In this document: in pieces, positions 51,776-61,522 of the stretch
Position numbering within the stretch: position 1 is the first letter of the stretch
Layout: every line of letters starts with the position of its first letter
Assembly (NCBI RefSeq): GCF_008124765.1
Contig: NZ_VNHS01000001.1
Coordinates: 620,001 to 684,000, forward strand
Length of the DNA stretch: 64,000 bases
Source of the DNA: Paenibacillus methanolicus
GTDB taxonomy: Bacteria > Bacillota > Bacilli > Paenibacillales > Paenibacillaceae
Direction: 5' to 3'
Position numbers and translations under genes: made by a program
The notes under the pieces: model-generated
What the model was told of the DNA's origin: nothing
The model's database searches: none
What the model saw: the letters and a program-made list of their open reading frames with translations, nothing else

Positions 51776-54301
51776 ATGAAACATAAGAGTCCCCGTATGA
51801 AAAGAGCAATCACCGTCATTTCCTGTCTTTCGATAGCGCTGTCAGCTAATTTGATTTTGCCCCGTGCCACGGCAACAACACAGGCTGAGGAAGGCCCATC
51901 TATGAATGCGCGAGTCCTGGCTTTCCCCGGTGCTGAAGGAGGCGGGGCTTATACCAGCGGCGGCCGGGGCGGTGACGTGTACATCGTAACCAACCTTATG
52001 GACTATGGTTCGGGTGAGAATCCGATTGAAGGCTCTCTCCGATATGGGGTTGAATCAACCCCTAAGGAAGGACGTACGATCGTGTTCCGCGTGTCGGGCA
52101 CCATTGAGTTGAAGAACTCCCTAAGACTGAATAACATCAAGAATCTGACCATTGCCGGACAAACTGCACCGGGTAACGGCATTACGCTAGCCGGCTGGGA
52201 CACCAATATCAGTAACTCCGAGAATATCATCATCCGTTATATGTCTTTCCGCCCAGGTGCCATCAATGTGTTCAACGGCAGTGATTCCATGGACGCTCTG
52301 TGGGGAAGGGATAACAAACAGTTTATGATCGACCACTCCTCCTTCAGTTGGAATACGGACGAGACCCTCTCAACCTACCGGGGCGAGAATGGCACCATTC
52401 AATGGTCCATCATCTCGGAGAGCTTAACCCTGTCGGGGCACTCCAAAGGTCGACATGGCTATGGCGGGATTGCAGGCGGGGACAAGACCACCTTCCACCA
52501 CAATCTCTATGCGGGCCACACCTCGCGTAACCCGAGACTTGGCGGTGGTTATGCCGGTAAAGCGGATGCAGATCATGTTGCAGTCGTGCAATTTTCGAAT
52601 AACGTCATCTACAACTGGGGCTTTAACACGATTTATGGCGGCGGCTTCAACTTTACGAACTACATGAACAACATCGAAATCGCAGGACCGGGCACACGGG
52701 ACAATGTAGCCGATAGGGTTATCGATGCTGGCGAGGTTGGCAAGCTCGGAGGCTTCTATATCAATGGGAACCGGATCAACAATACGCTGACAGGCTTGTT
52801 AGACGGCTCCTCCGAATTCGTTAAAAATTCCGGCGATACCGAGGGGCCGCACCAAACCTTTTATAGAACGGAGCCTTACCTCTCTGCAGATAGCACGGGA
52901 GGGAATCATGGCGTGACCAATCAAGGATTTGACGATTATGTGCGTAGCGGGGTGAAGGCTGCTGACGAAAAGCTGCTGACAGATATCCTTTCGCGGGTCG
53001 GAGCCACCTATCCGCGACGGGATGCGATCGATGCCAGAATCGTTGCGGAAGTGAAGCAAGGCTTAGGTCGCTACATCAATACGGAGCATGAGGTTGGTGG
53101 ATATGTATCGGGCTTTGGGAGGATCGAGGAGCAACACCCTGCTGATTTCGATACTAACCTGAACGGAATGGCCGACGATTGGGAGAAGGAGCAAGGGATC
53201 TGGGAGAACCCTGACGCCTACAAGACGATTACAGAGAGCGGTTACTCCTGGCTCGAGCTATATATGAACGGACTGGTAGACATGGAGCATATCGCCGAAA
53301 ATCCTGAGGCGAAGCTGGCTTATCCCGCGAACAATGCTCAATTTGACCTAGGTAAAGCAGTACCGGTGGAGATCAAGGCTTCCTCCAAGTTCGGTCACGA
53401 TATTAGTAAGGTAGAAGTCTACAACGGTTCGCAATATTTGGGTGATGCCAAGCTTCGCGGCGGCAAATATGTGTATACCATCCAGGGGCTTCAAGACGCT
53501 TCCTACTTTATCTCTGCAAAGGTCATTGATACGGAGGGGAACGCTACCCAAACCACTGCTGCGCAGATCCATATCAACGTCGACCGTAAACTGTCAGGTA
53601 AAAATGGCTGGAAATCAGCGGATATCGGCAGTCCGGATGTCAAAGGCTCCGCGAGCCTGACAGACGGCGTGATGACGGTCAAAGGCAGCGGCAAGCTTGG
53701 TCAACGTGAAGGTGCCGTGGAAAGTTCCAAAGAGGCGGACGCAACCAAGGATGACTTCCAATTTGTCTACCAGGAGATGTCCGGGGATCTGGAGTTTACC
53801 GTGCGGCTGGATGAAATCGGCTCCGTTGATAATCACGCTTTCACAGGTCTCATGATTCGTGATGACTTGACGAATGGCAGTGCTGCAGCGGCATTGGGGC
53901 TCTCTTGGGTAAAAATATCCAAATCTTACCCCTGGTCCGCCTATCTGGCAGGAAGGGACACCAAGGGCGGCAGCTTTAACGAAATGACCGAAACGCTGGA
54001 CAGTGCAGCCAATGCATCGAAGGCGGGTATACAGCTGGTGGCGGACATTCCGTTCAAACTGGACGGAGTGGAGAAGGGTTATTGGCTTAAGTTGGGCCGT
54101 AAAGGCGACATCTTCTATGCCTACGGTTCCTTGGACGGACAGTCCTGGGCTAAGATCGGCGAGCGGACCATCCCGATGAAGAAGAAGATTTATGTCGGCT
54201 TCGCCGTCGACAGCAATGATGTTGCCAACGACCTCGACCAGCTGAACTATGCCAAGTTCTCCAATATCAGCTTGATGAATGGATTTGAACCGATGCAGTA
54301 A
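51776..54301 (+). CDS. Secreted pectate-lyase-like beta-helix protein with C-terminal sandwich modules
   Basis: 841 residues. ATG 51776 or ATG 51797; neither has a good ribosome site. A signal peptide (KRAITVISCLSIALSANLIL) is followed by a right-handed beta-helix of the polysaccharide lyase family 1 type: AFPGAEGGGAYTSGGRGGDV, TIVFRVSGTIEL, LTIAGQTAPGNGITLAGW, then IDHSSFSWNTDE and HHNLYAGHTSRNPRLGG. DTNLNGMADDWEKEQG resembles a calcium-binding linker. The C-terminal half has an Ig-like domain (about 520-610) and a DUF1349/concanavalin-like sandwich (about 625-835). The likely activity is cleavage of pectin- or other uronate-type chains. It is the second uronate-polymer enzyme type in this window. 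Confidence 0.85.
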   Translation: MKHKSPRMKRAITVISCLSIALSANLILPRATATTQAEEGPSMNARVLAFPGAEGGGAYTSGGRGGDVYIVTNLMDYGSGENPIEGSLRYGVESTPKEGRTIVFRVSGTIELKNSLRLNNIKNLTIAGQTAPGNGITLAGWDTNISNSENIIIRYMSFRPGAINVFNGSDSMDALWGRDNKQFMIDHSSFSWNTDETLSTYRGENGTIQWSIISESLTLSGHSKGRHGYGGIAGGDKTTFHHNLYAGHTSRNPRLGGGYAGKADADHVAVVQFSNNVIYNWGFNTIYGGGFNFTNYMNNIEIAGPGTRDNVADRVIDAGEVGKLGGFYINGNRINNTLTGLLDGSSEFVKNSGDTEGPHQTFYRTEPYLSADSTGGNHGVTNQGFDDYVRSGVKAADEKLLTDILSRVGATYPRRDAIDARIVAEVKQGLGRYINTEHEVGGYVSGFGRIEEQHPADFDTNLNGMADDWEKEQGIWENPDAYKTITESGYSWLELYMNGLVDMEHIAENPEAKLAYPANNAQFDLGKAVPVEIKASSKFGHDISKVEVYNGSQYLGDAKLRGGKYVYTIQGLQDASYFISAKVIDTEGNATQTTAAQIHINVDRKLSGKNGWKSADIGSPDVKGSASLTDGVMTVKGSGKLGQREGAVESSKEADATKDDFQFVYQEMSGDLEFTVRLDEIGSVDNHAFTGLMIRDDLTNGSAAAALGLSWVKISKSYPWSAYLAGRDTKGGSFNEMTETLDSAANASKAGIQLVADIPFKLDGVEKGYWLKLGRKGDIFYAYGSLDGQSWAKIGERTIPMKKKIYVGFAVDSNDVANDLDQLNYAKFSNISLMNGFEPMQ

Positions 54302-54830
54302 TTAGGCTAAAGCTCTGACTGAATCACGGTTGGAATGGAGTATTTGGAGGAGGACGTAGCCCAAGCCAAGGCGAAGGGAGCGTCCTCTATGCGCAGATGG
54401 TGGTTAATCGTTTTTCCAGAATGCCTGCGCACCATAGACATGTGTCCATACAAATATGTCGGGTGACCAGAACATATATGCTTCAAAGCCGCATAGTCGC
54501 GGCTTTTTCTGTTTTAACGATATAAGTTCTTGTCAAAAGCAAATGACAAGAGCTTATATCGTTTGCCGATTGAGGCCAAGAACATGTATTGTTCTACCCA
54601 AACGAGGATGATTCTCAATTAGATCGTGAACCGGTTGCAGGGGGTCTCGGCCGGTTATTCCGGCTTGCGAAGGGGAGGGCAACGCGCTTGGTCTTCTCTA
54701 ACGATCGGGAACTTTAACAGACTCTAAAGGGAGGAAATCGGCCAAATGTAACGAACGTATATTCCTATGTTATCCGTACGGGAGGCAGAGTGCGCAAGAT
54801 TCATATCAATAACTGGAGGCCTAGAATCGA
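54302..54830. other. 529-bp intergenic region with repeat copy C
   Basis: It holds the third copy of the 72-nt element, an inverted copy of that element's right end (54544-54561) and, at about 54813, the ribosome site of the YesN-like gene. No gene is seen. The rest is featureless to my eye. Confidence 0.6.
54458..54561 (+). repeat. 72-nt inverted-repeat/terminator element, copy C, with an extra inverted right arm
   Basis: Arms TGACCAGAAC (54464-54473) and GTTCTTGTCA (54526-54535). Inner hairpin AAAGCCGC/GCGGCTTT then TTT. Beyond it, TGACAAGAGCTTATATCG (54544-54561) is an inverted copy of the preceding CGATATAAGTTCTTGTCA (54518-54535) with one mismatched pair, so the right arm has two possible partners. 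Confidence 0.8.
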
Positions 54831-56402
54831 ATGGAGCTAATTAGGGTGATGTTTGTTGATGATGAGATTATGGCTCTACGGCATATGAAATCTCTGGTGG
54901 ATTGGCCGTCACTGGGTTTTGAGATCGTGGCGGAAGCCATCACCGCACACCAGGCTCTGGATCTGGTGAATACGGAGAACCCGGACTTGATTTTTATGGA
55001 CATTCGCATGCCCGTCATGGACGGTTTAGAGGTCAGCAAACGCATTCTTGCTCAAAACAGGAATAGAACCATTTATTTGTTGACGTCTCATCGGGACTTT
55101 AATTATGCGAAGGAAGCGCTCAGGATCGGAATCAAGGGCTACTTGCTAAAGCATGAAATGAATGCGCATTATCTGGAGGAAGAGCTTCTTGAGATCATGA
55201 AGCGGCTGAAGGAAGAGAAGAAGAAAGAACAACTGATGATTCGTCAATCCTTGAAGGAGCTGATCGGAAAGTCCCCGCTCACTTCACAGTTCCCCCGAGA
55301 GTTGGAAGCGGAGCTGTTCGGACGAGGGAGTATCCTTCTTTTATACATTCAGGCGGACAAGGCTTTTCCCGTACTAGAAAATAGGATTGATCCACCGGGG
55401 CTTCCTCTCCCGAAATGGGAGGAAATCGATTTCTACGGGGAATTATCCAGCTTGACCTATATTGAAACGATTGAAATCGCGAAGGATAAACAAGTTGTCT
55501 TTGTTTTCTTATCCGGAAACGCAGGCGAGGATAATACTTGGAGACAGGCTCATCATCTTGCATCCGTCTACCAACAACGGGCAAAAAGGGGACAATCCAC
55601 GCTATCCGTGCTAATATCCCGGCCATGCAAGCGACCCGTTGATATTAGCGAACAGTTCCTGCAGTTGGACAAATCATCGGAATTCCTGGTGAAGCGCGGC
55701 AGGGAGCAGATCGTGGCGCCGGGTTCATTTGCCTTGGAAGCGTTCGATGTGGAGGCGGAATGGGGAGTGCTGCATCAGATGATTCGGGAGTCGCCGGCAG
55801 AGGGGGAGCTGAATTCGCTTCGGCTTCGAATCGACGCGGCGTTCACGCATCTGGAACGAGAGCGATTCCATCCGACGCTGCTTAAATGGATGTGTTACAC
55901 CTTCACTCGTCAACTGGAGCAGTTGCGGGCGGTCAAAGGAATGCCTTCCTACCCGGAGTTGTTTACGAAGAGAGAAATAAATGATCAATTATGGTATTCA
56001 GTGGCGGATATTAAACAGTGGTTTGTCCAGCAAACGGAAGCGATCGCTTCCTATTCCGATCCTATGATGAATTACTCCAGTAAAGTAAGAAAAATGATCC
56101 ATTACATTCACCTGAATTTCGGAGAGGATTTGAGCGCGGAGACGATCGGCCGCGAACAATCGCTTAGCGGCGATCACGTTCGTCACTTGTTTAAAGAAGA
56201 AGTCGGCCGAACGATAATGGATTACGTGATTGGATACCGGATGGAGAAAGCGAAGTCGCTCCTTCGTCAAGCTGACTACAAAATATATGAAATTGCTAGG
56301 TTGGTCGGATACCGGTCAAGTCAGTATTTTTGCAATGTTTTCAAAAAATGGACAGGGTTAACTCCCCAGGAATACAAGGAAAGCGTGGCGGATAACCGAT
56401 GA
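54831..56402 (+). CDS. AraC-type response regulator (YesN-like)
   Basis: 523 residues. N-terminal receiver with FVDDEIMALRHMK, phospho-acceptor Asp57 in LIFMDIRMPVMDG and Lys in YLLKHEM. A long linker of about 270 residues follows. The C-terminal AraC HTH pair is SAETIGREQSLSGDHVRHLFKEEVGRTIMDYVIGYRMEKAKSLL, then IYEIARLVGYRSSQYFCNVFKKWTGLTPQEYK. YesN-like regulators activate adjacent ABC-importer and glycosidase genes. The stop overlaps the kinase start by 4 nt. GGAGG lies 13 nt before the ATG. Confidence 0.92.
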   Translation: MELIRVMFVDDEIMALRHMKSLVDWPSLGFEIVAEAITAHQALDLVNTENPDLIFMDIRMPVMDGLEVSKRILAQNRNRTIYLLTSHRDFNYAKEALRIGIKGYLLKHEMNAHYLEEELLEIMKRLKEEKKKEQLMIRQSLKELIGKSPLTSQFPRELEAELFGRGSILLLYIQADKAFPVLENRIDPPGLPLPKWEEIDFYGELSSLTYIETIEIAKDKQVVFVFLSGNAGEDNTWRQAHHLASVYQQRAKRGQSTLSVLISRPCKRPVDISEQFLQLDKSSEFLVKRGREQIVAPGSFALEAFDVEAEWGVLHQMIRESPAEGELNSLRLRIDAAFTHLERERFHPTLLKWMCYTFTRQLEQLRAVKGMPSYPELFTKREINDQLWYSVADIKQWFVQQTEAIASYSDPMMNYSSKVRKMIHYIHLNFGEDLSAETIGREQSLSGDHVRHLFKEEVGRTIMDYVIGYRMEKAKSLLRQADYKIYEIARLVGYRSSQYFCNVFKKWTGLTPQEYKESVADNR

Positions 56403-58165
56403 GAGCCAGAATCAAAACCAAAGTCATCGCCAGCGTTGCCGTCATCGTTTCTTTGGCGCTGCTTGCTAGCGGTGTAATTGCTTATTCTTACTTTAATAAG
56501 ATTTTGAAGAAACAGATCATGAAGGACGAATCGATCCAACTAAGTCAAACCGCCGGTCAACTCCGCTATTTCCAGAACGACTTACGCAATATGGCTTATA
56601 ACATCTTGGTGGACCCCGGGATTCAATCGCGCATGAAAACGATCTACTCCTCCGATCTATATGAAAGACTCAACGGCCAAGTGGAGATGTCGACGTATTT
56701 GAATCAATTTTTGCTGCTTAAAAACGGAATCGAGAGTATTGTATTAGTCGGCAAAGATGGACAGGCTTTCTCCACGAACCGTCTACTCAATGACTACTAT
56801 ACAAAAACCTTACAGGAGGAGTGGTATCGAAACCACGAGGAAAGAAACGTTCACTCGGGTTTCTCGGAGGTCCACCACCTTAAGAGGGGACAGGAGACGA
56901 CAGATATCGTCAGCTATATCAATTGGTATAACCCGGTTCTGGACGCTCAGAGTAATCTTCGCGAGCTTATTATTCATGTCAATCTAGCGTACATCACCGA
57001 AGCAATTTCTGTTGAAAGAGAAGAAGGCTATGATGCCTACTATCTGCTAGACGCGGATAATCGAACGATTATGGGTAACGGATCAGGCATTGACGAAGTG
57101 TCCTACGATTTGCCGCTACACGATCTCGCGCAGTCCACCGTTTTTCAGAAGGAAAGCAGGAAGCAGCTCATCACGATAAACGGAATGATGTGGGATGGCT
57201 GGAAGCTCGTAACGGCTAAACCGAAGAGCGCGATCCAACGGGATATCAACTCGATTATGTATATTTTTATTCTCATAACGGTTGTAACCCTTATCATCAT
57301 TTTGCTCGCCCTTACGCCTCTTATTCACAACATAACGAGACCGATCTCCAAATTGACGACTGCGATGAAAGAAGCTTCTATGGGCAGACTTCATGCAACG
57401 GTAGCGATTCGCAGCGGCGACGAGATCGAACTGCTTGGGGAAGGGTTTAATCGGATGCTTCACGAACTGCAAAATTATATTAGTCAGTCCATTGCGGATG
57501 AAAAAATAAAACAAAAACTGCAGTTTGATCTATTACTGTCCCAGATTAATCCGCATTTCATTTACAATACGCTGAACACCGTGATCTATATGGCACAGCT
57601 TGAGGGCAACAAGGACATCGTTCAAATGGTGAGCGCTTTTATTCGCTTGCTACAGGAGTCGGTGTTAATTACGGAGACGGACTATCAATGCACGGTCAAA
57701 GAAGAGATCGAGAGCGTACGCCATTATTTAACGATTCAGAAATTCCGCTACCCCGACAGGTTCGAGGTACGATGGCAGATTGACGATGTCCTGCTCGAGC
57801 AAGTCATTCCCCGTACGATTTTGCAGCCGCTAATTGAAAACGCTCTTTTCCACGGGATTATATCGAAGCCGGAGCCGGGAACGATTACGGTTCGAATGGA
57901 AATGGACCCGAACTATTTGTATATCTTAGTGGAAGACGACGGTGTCGGCATTGATCAAGAAGCGGTCGATCGATTCGAGCAAAGTTTAATAGAACAGGAT
58001 GTGTCCGGGCATATGAGGCCGATTGGGCTGGCTAATGTTCGGGATCGGCTGCGAAGCTTCTACGGACCGGCTGCGGTCATGCATATCGTTCGGATGCCGA
58101 TTGTCGGTACGCAGATCAAAATCACGATTCCGTTAACACAGTCCCCCGGATATTACACTAAATAA
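56399..58165 (+). CDS. Sensor histidine kinase (YesM-like)
   Basis: 588 residues. TM1 (VIASVAVIVSLALLASGVIAY), an extracytoplasmic sensor of about 250 residues, TM2 near 287-311, HAMP, then the HisK domain with phospho-acceptor His386 in QINPHFIYNTLNTV and an HATPase domain (LQPLIENALFHGI, VEDDGVGID, GLANVRDRL). It probably senses extracellular oligosaccharide, perhaps through the lipoprotein encoded next. Coupled to YesN by an ATGA overlap. Confidence 0.92.
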   Translation: MRARIKTKVIASVAVIVSLALLASGVIAYSYFNKILKKQIMKDESIQLSQTAGQLRYFQNDLRNMAYNILVDPGIQSRMKTIYSSDLYERLNGQVEMSTYLNQFLLLKNGIESIVLVGKDGQAFSTNRLLNDYYTKTLQEEWYRNHEERNVHSGFSEVHHLKRGQETTDIVSYINWYNPVLDAQSNLRELIIHVNLAYITEAISVEREEGYDAYYLLDADNRTIMGNGSGIDEVSYDLPLHDLAQSTVFQKESRKQLITINGMMWDGWKLVTAKPKSAIQRDINSIMYIFILITVVTLIIILLALTPLIHNITRPISKLTTAMKEASMGRLHATVAIRSGDEIELLGEGFNRMLHELQNYISQSIADEKIKQKLQFDLLLSQINPHFIYNTLNTVIYMAQLEGNKDIVQMVSAFIRLLQESVLITETDYQCTVKEEIESVRHYLTIQKFRYPDRFEVRWQIDDVLLEQVIPRTILQPLIENALFHGIISKPEPGTITVRMEMDPNYLYILVEDDGVGIDQEAVDRFEQSLIEQDVSGHMRPIGLANVRDRLRSFYGPAAVMHIVRMPIVGTQIKITIPLTQSPGYYTK

Positions 58166-58247
58166 CCGGGTTATTATGTTTTGTAACCGCATTCAAAGTG
58201 ATAGAGTTTGCAATGTAACCAAAACGAAAGCTACTGGGGGGAACAAG

Positions 58248-59633
58248 GTGACCAAACGTTTAAGACCCATCATTGCGGTATGGCTTACGCTTGCGCTGGC
58301 CGTCGTTATGCTCGCTGCATGCGTAGGGAACGGGGAAGGCAACAAGACCGGAGCCGCTTCTGATTCGGGTAACGAACCAAGTCAGACCGCTGGCGCAGAA
58401 ACCGCAACAAGCAGCGAGAGTTCCGAAGCGGCTGAGAAAATGCCGGAAGATTACAAGGGAACGATTACGCTCTGGGGCTGGGATGCCAATTACTACGATA
58501 TTTCCTTTAAGGAATTCCAGAAGACGTATCCGAATGTGAAGCTTGAAGTAACGAATGTCACGGCCGGAGATTATGTCCAGAAGATTCAAACGACAATCGC
58601 TTCGGGAGGTGTGCTCCCCGACCTTCTGGTTGGGGAAAGCGGATTTCGAGCGAAGGCGTTTGAAATCGATATTTGGGAAAACCTCGAGAATGCGCCCTAC
58701 AATTTTGACAAATCGAGCGTATTCGATTACTTGCTGCCGTTAACAAGTAACTCCAAGGGAGAAATCGTAGGGATCGAACAAACGTTAACTCCTGCGGCCA
58801 TGGCTTATCGCCGGGACTTGGCGAAGAACTATTTGGGCACTGACGACCCTAAGCAACTGGAAGCGTTATTTCCGACCTGGGAAGAGCTGATCAAGAAGGG
58901 TAAGGAACTGAAAGAAAAAGACGGCATTTATCTGTTCGCCAGTCTCGGAGACGTGTACACGTTCCTTTCAGGCCAAACCGAGACGCCTTTCTACGACGGA
59001 GCGACTGTTAATGTGACTGGCCGAATGAAGGATATCTTGGAGAAGGTCGTTGAAGTTCGGGACTCCGGGATCGTAGACAAGCTGGAGATGTGGACGCCGG
59101 CATGGAATGCCAGCTATGCAGCCGGCAAGCATCTTTTCTATCCGGCGGCAAACTGGAGTACGCAATATGTGATCAAGACCAATGATAAAGACGGCGAAGG
59201 GCGTTGGGGTCTGATGCAACCGCCGGGCGGACCGTTCACCTGGGGAGGAACGACTTTCGGGATCAGCAAGGAAAGCAAAAACAAGGAATTGGCCTGGTTA
59301 TTTATCAAGTGGCTGCTGTTGACGAAGGAAGGCGCATCGATCAGCAAGGATTTGGGCTTCTATGTTCCGCTTAAATCCGTATACGAAGATCCGAACTTCG
59401 CCTCCTCTCCCGATCCATTCTTCGCAGGGCAGGACATCGGCGCATTCTGGATCGATGATGTCGTGCCTAACATCGGTACGCTGAAGATATCCCAATATGA
59501 TTCTGTTATTAATGATGCAGCCAACCTGTCCATCATACTGCTCAATTCCGATCGCAAGGTGATGGCTGCCGATGCACTCGATAAGCTATTGAAAGAAGTG
59601 AAGGCCAAACTACCGGATGTGGAAGTGAAATAG
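58248..59633 (+). CDS. Extracellular sugar-binding lipoprotein of an ABC importer
   Basis: 461 residues from GTG 58248, with GGGGGG 6 nt upstream; an earlier ATG at 58176 lacks one. Lipobox in LAVVMLAAC. Family 1 solute-binding fold: ITLWGWDANYYDISFKEFQKTYPNVKLEV near the start, LLVGESGFRAKAFE, and a C-terminal GTTFGISKESKNKELAWLFIKWL. It delivers a carbohydrate to the two permeases encoded next. No ATPase gene follows; such systems often use a shared MsmX-type ATPase. Confidence 0.92.
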   Translation: MTKRLRPIIAVWLTLALAVVMLAACVGNGEGNKTGAASDSGNEPSQTAGAETATSSESSEAAEKMPEDYKGTITLWGWDANYYDISFKEFQKTYPNVKLEVTNVTAGDYVQKIQTTIASGGVLPDLLVGESGFRAKAFEIDIWENLENAPYNFDKSSVFDYLLPLTSNSKGEIVGIEQTLTPAAMAYRRDLAKNYLGTDDPKQLEALFPTWEELIKKGKELKEKDGIYLFASLGDVYTFLSGQTETPFYDGATVNVTGRMKDILEKVVEVRDSGIVDKLEMWTPAWNASYAAGKHLFYPAANWSTQYVIKTNDKDGEGRWGLMQPPGGPFTWGGTTFGISKESKNKELAWLFIKWLLLTKEGASISKDLGFYVPLKSVYEDPNFASSPDPFFAGQDIGAFWIDDVVPNIGTLKISQYDSVINDAANLSIILLNSDRKVMAADALDKLLKEVKAKLPDVEVK

Positions 59634-59641
59634 CGGGGCAA

Positions 59642-59691
59642 TAAAACTGGAGGCTGAAGCGCGTCCATTCAGGCGGCCCAGCCTCCGTTTT
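59642..59691 (+). terminator. Intra-operon hairpin after the binding-protein gene
   Basis: GGAGGCTG pairs with CAGCCTCC, extended by AAAAC/GTTTT with one bulge. Its position between the binding protein and the permeases suggests partial termination that keeps the binding protein in excess. Confidence 0.65.
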
Positions 59692-59733
59692 ATCGATTTC
59701 CCTGTTGAATGAGGAACGAGGTGACGAATATCT

Positions 59734-60681
59734 ATGAGCACGGCAGCAAGTGCCGAAACGGCTCGCAAAGCAAAGAAACATACGCGCTATCTTATTCCAT
59801 TTCGAATCTGGCCCTATCTTTTTCTAACGCCATTTCTTGCGCTTTATGTATCTTTTCAAATCTATCCGATCCTGTATTCGTTTACAACCAGTTTTATGAG
59901 CTGGGACGGAATGGGCAAGAAGACATTTGTCGGGCTGCAAAATTACGTGACCATCTTTACGAAAGATCCTTTTTTCTGGAAGTCGATCGGCAATACGATG
60001 CTCATTATGCTCATGTCCACCCCGATCGTCATCGTGTTCGGGCTTTTACTGGCCACCTTTCTTTTTCAGCTAACGAAAGGAAGATCTTTCTTCCAGACGA
60101 TTAATTTTCTGCCGTACATTACAACGCCTGTCGCTATCGGTTTGCTCTTCGGAATTCTGTTCGACTGGTCGTCCGGCTCGGTGAACGCGCTTCTGCTTAA
60201 ACTGGGAATGGTCCAGGAAGGAATCAATTTTCTCGGCGAACCCTTATCAGCCCGAATTATCGTGGCAGTCATTATTATTTGGAAATATACGGGCTATCAT
60301 ATGGCTATTTATCTTGCAGGTATTAGCGCGATCTCTCCAGATCTTTACGAGGCGGCCAAGGTTGACGGCTCTTCTCCGGCGCACACATTCCTGAAGATAA
60401 CCATACCGTTGCTTGCTCCAATTACGATGTTCTTGATTTTGACCGACCTCATCGGAGGACTCCAGATGTTCGACGAGCCACGGCTTCTGTTCTCGGCTAA
60501 CGCCGCCGCGGTCGGAGGGCCCGAGCGATCGGTTTTGACGGCAATCTGGTATTATTTTGACGTTACATTTGCCGGATTTCGGTTCGGATATGGCTCGGCT
60601 GTCGCGTTTACGCTGTTTTTAATCATTTTTGTGTTTACTGTCATCAGCTACCTTTTCCTGGGGAGGCGGGAACGGGAATGA
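59734..60681 (+). CDS. ABC sugar importer permease (MalF/UgpA type)
   Basis: 315 residues with six TM segments. The EAA loop is YEAAKVDGSSPAHTFLKITIPLLAP, which contacts the ATPase. TM1 is IWPYLFLTPFLALYVSFQIYPILYSF. The stop overlaps the next permease start (ATGA). It forms the membrane channel with the next protein. Confidence 0.93.
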   Translation: MSTAASAETARKAKKHTRYLIPFRIWPYLFLTPFLALYVSFQIYPILYSFTTSFMSWDGMGKKTFVGLQNYVTIFTKDPFFWKSIGNTMLIMLMSTPIVIVFGLLLATFLFQLTKGRSFFQTINFLPYITTPVAIGLLFGILFDWSSGSVNALLLKLGMVQEGINFLGEPLSARIIVAVIIIWKYTGYHMAIYLAGISAISPDLYEAAKVDGSSPAHTFLKITIPLLAPITMFLILTDLIGGLQMFDEPRLLFSANAAAVGGPERSVLTAIWYYFDVTFAGFRFGYGSAVAFTLFLIIFVFTVISYLFLGRRERE

Positions 60682-61484
60682 GAAAAATCGGAATAAATCT
60701 CGTGCTTGCCGTCATCTCCTTGATTTCAATCGCTCCCTTTTACATTCTGATGATGATGACTACGCAACGATCGGAGGATATTTTCAAGGGGGAAATGTTC
60801 GGGCCCGGAGACTATCTATGGGAGAATTTGCTCACCGTTCTGCGAAGCAACTTCCTGCGAAGTTTCTGGAATAGCACGTATATCGCCATTGCCACTACCG
60901 TCATTTGTGTGTTCATATGCGCTTTGGCCGGCTTTGCCCTGACGAAATACGAGTTTCGGGGAAAAAAGGCAGTGCTCGCTTTTATTATCGCCACTCTGAT
61001 GGTACCAGGCCAAATCGGGCTCGTCGGCTTTCTGATCGAGATGAGAGCGCTTCATCTGAGCCAGACTCATCTTCCATTGATTCTTGCAGGTGCGACCAAC
61101 GCCTTCGGGGTATTTTGGATGGTGCAGTTTATGAAGACCTACCTGCATACCGAACTGATAGAGAGTGCGAGAATGGATGGCTGCAGCGAGTTCCGCATTT
61201 TCATGCAGATTGTGTTGCCTGTCATTACGCCTGCGATTTCAACACTGTCTCTCCTCGTGTTTCTGGGATCATGGAACAACTATCTGCTTCCGCTTGTCCT
61301 GATCAATCAAGAATCGTTGTTCACCATCCCTTTGAGCATCAACTCGCTCGGAAATTTATATCGAACGGATTACGGAGCGCGACTGACGGGGCTACTGATC
61401 GCGATTGCGCCGCTCATTGTCATCTTCGTGCTTGGAACCAAAAGCTTCATACGAGGAATAACGGCCGGGGCCGTAAAAGGGTAA
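60678..61484 (+). CDS. ABC sugar importer permease (MalG/UgpE type)
   Basis: 268 residues, six TM segments, EAA loop ESARMDGCSEFRIFMQIVLPVITPAI and the usual C-terminal KSFIRGITAGAVKG. It starts in a 4-nt overlap with the partner permease. Together with the upstream lipoprotein it imports a saccharide. It is followed by GH20 after 38 bp with no terminator, so GH20 is in the same operon. Confidence 0.93.
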   Translation: MRKIGINLVLAVISLISIAPFYILMMMTTQRSEDIFKGEMFGPGDYLWENLLTVLRSNFLRSFWNSTYIAIATTVICVFICALAGFALTKYEFRGKKAVLAFIIATLMVPGQIGLVGFLIEMRALHLSQTHLPLILAGATNAFGVFWMVQFMKTYLHTELIESARMDGCSEFRIFMQIVLPVITPAISTLSLLVFLGSWNNYLLPLVLINQESLFTIPLSINSLGNLYRTDYGARLTGLLIAIAPLIVIFVLGTKSFIRGITAGAVKG

Positions 61485-61522
61485 CCCAGGCGTTGAAAGT
61501 CCAAACCCGTTAAAGGAGGAGT

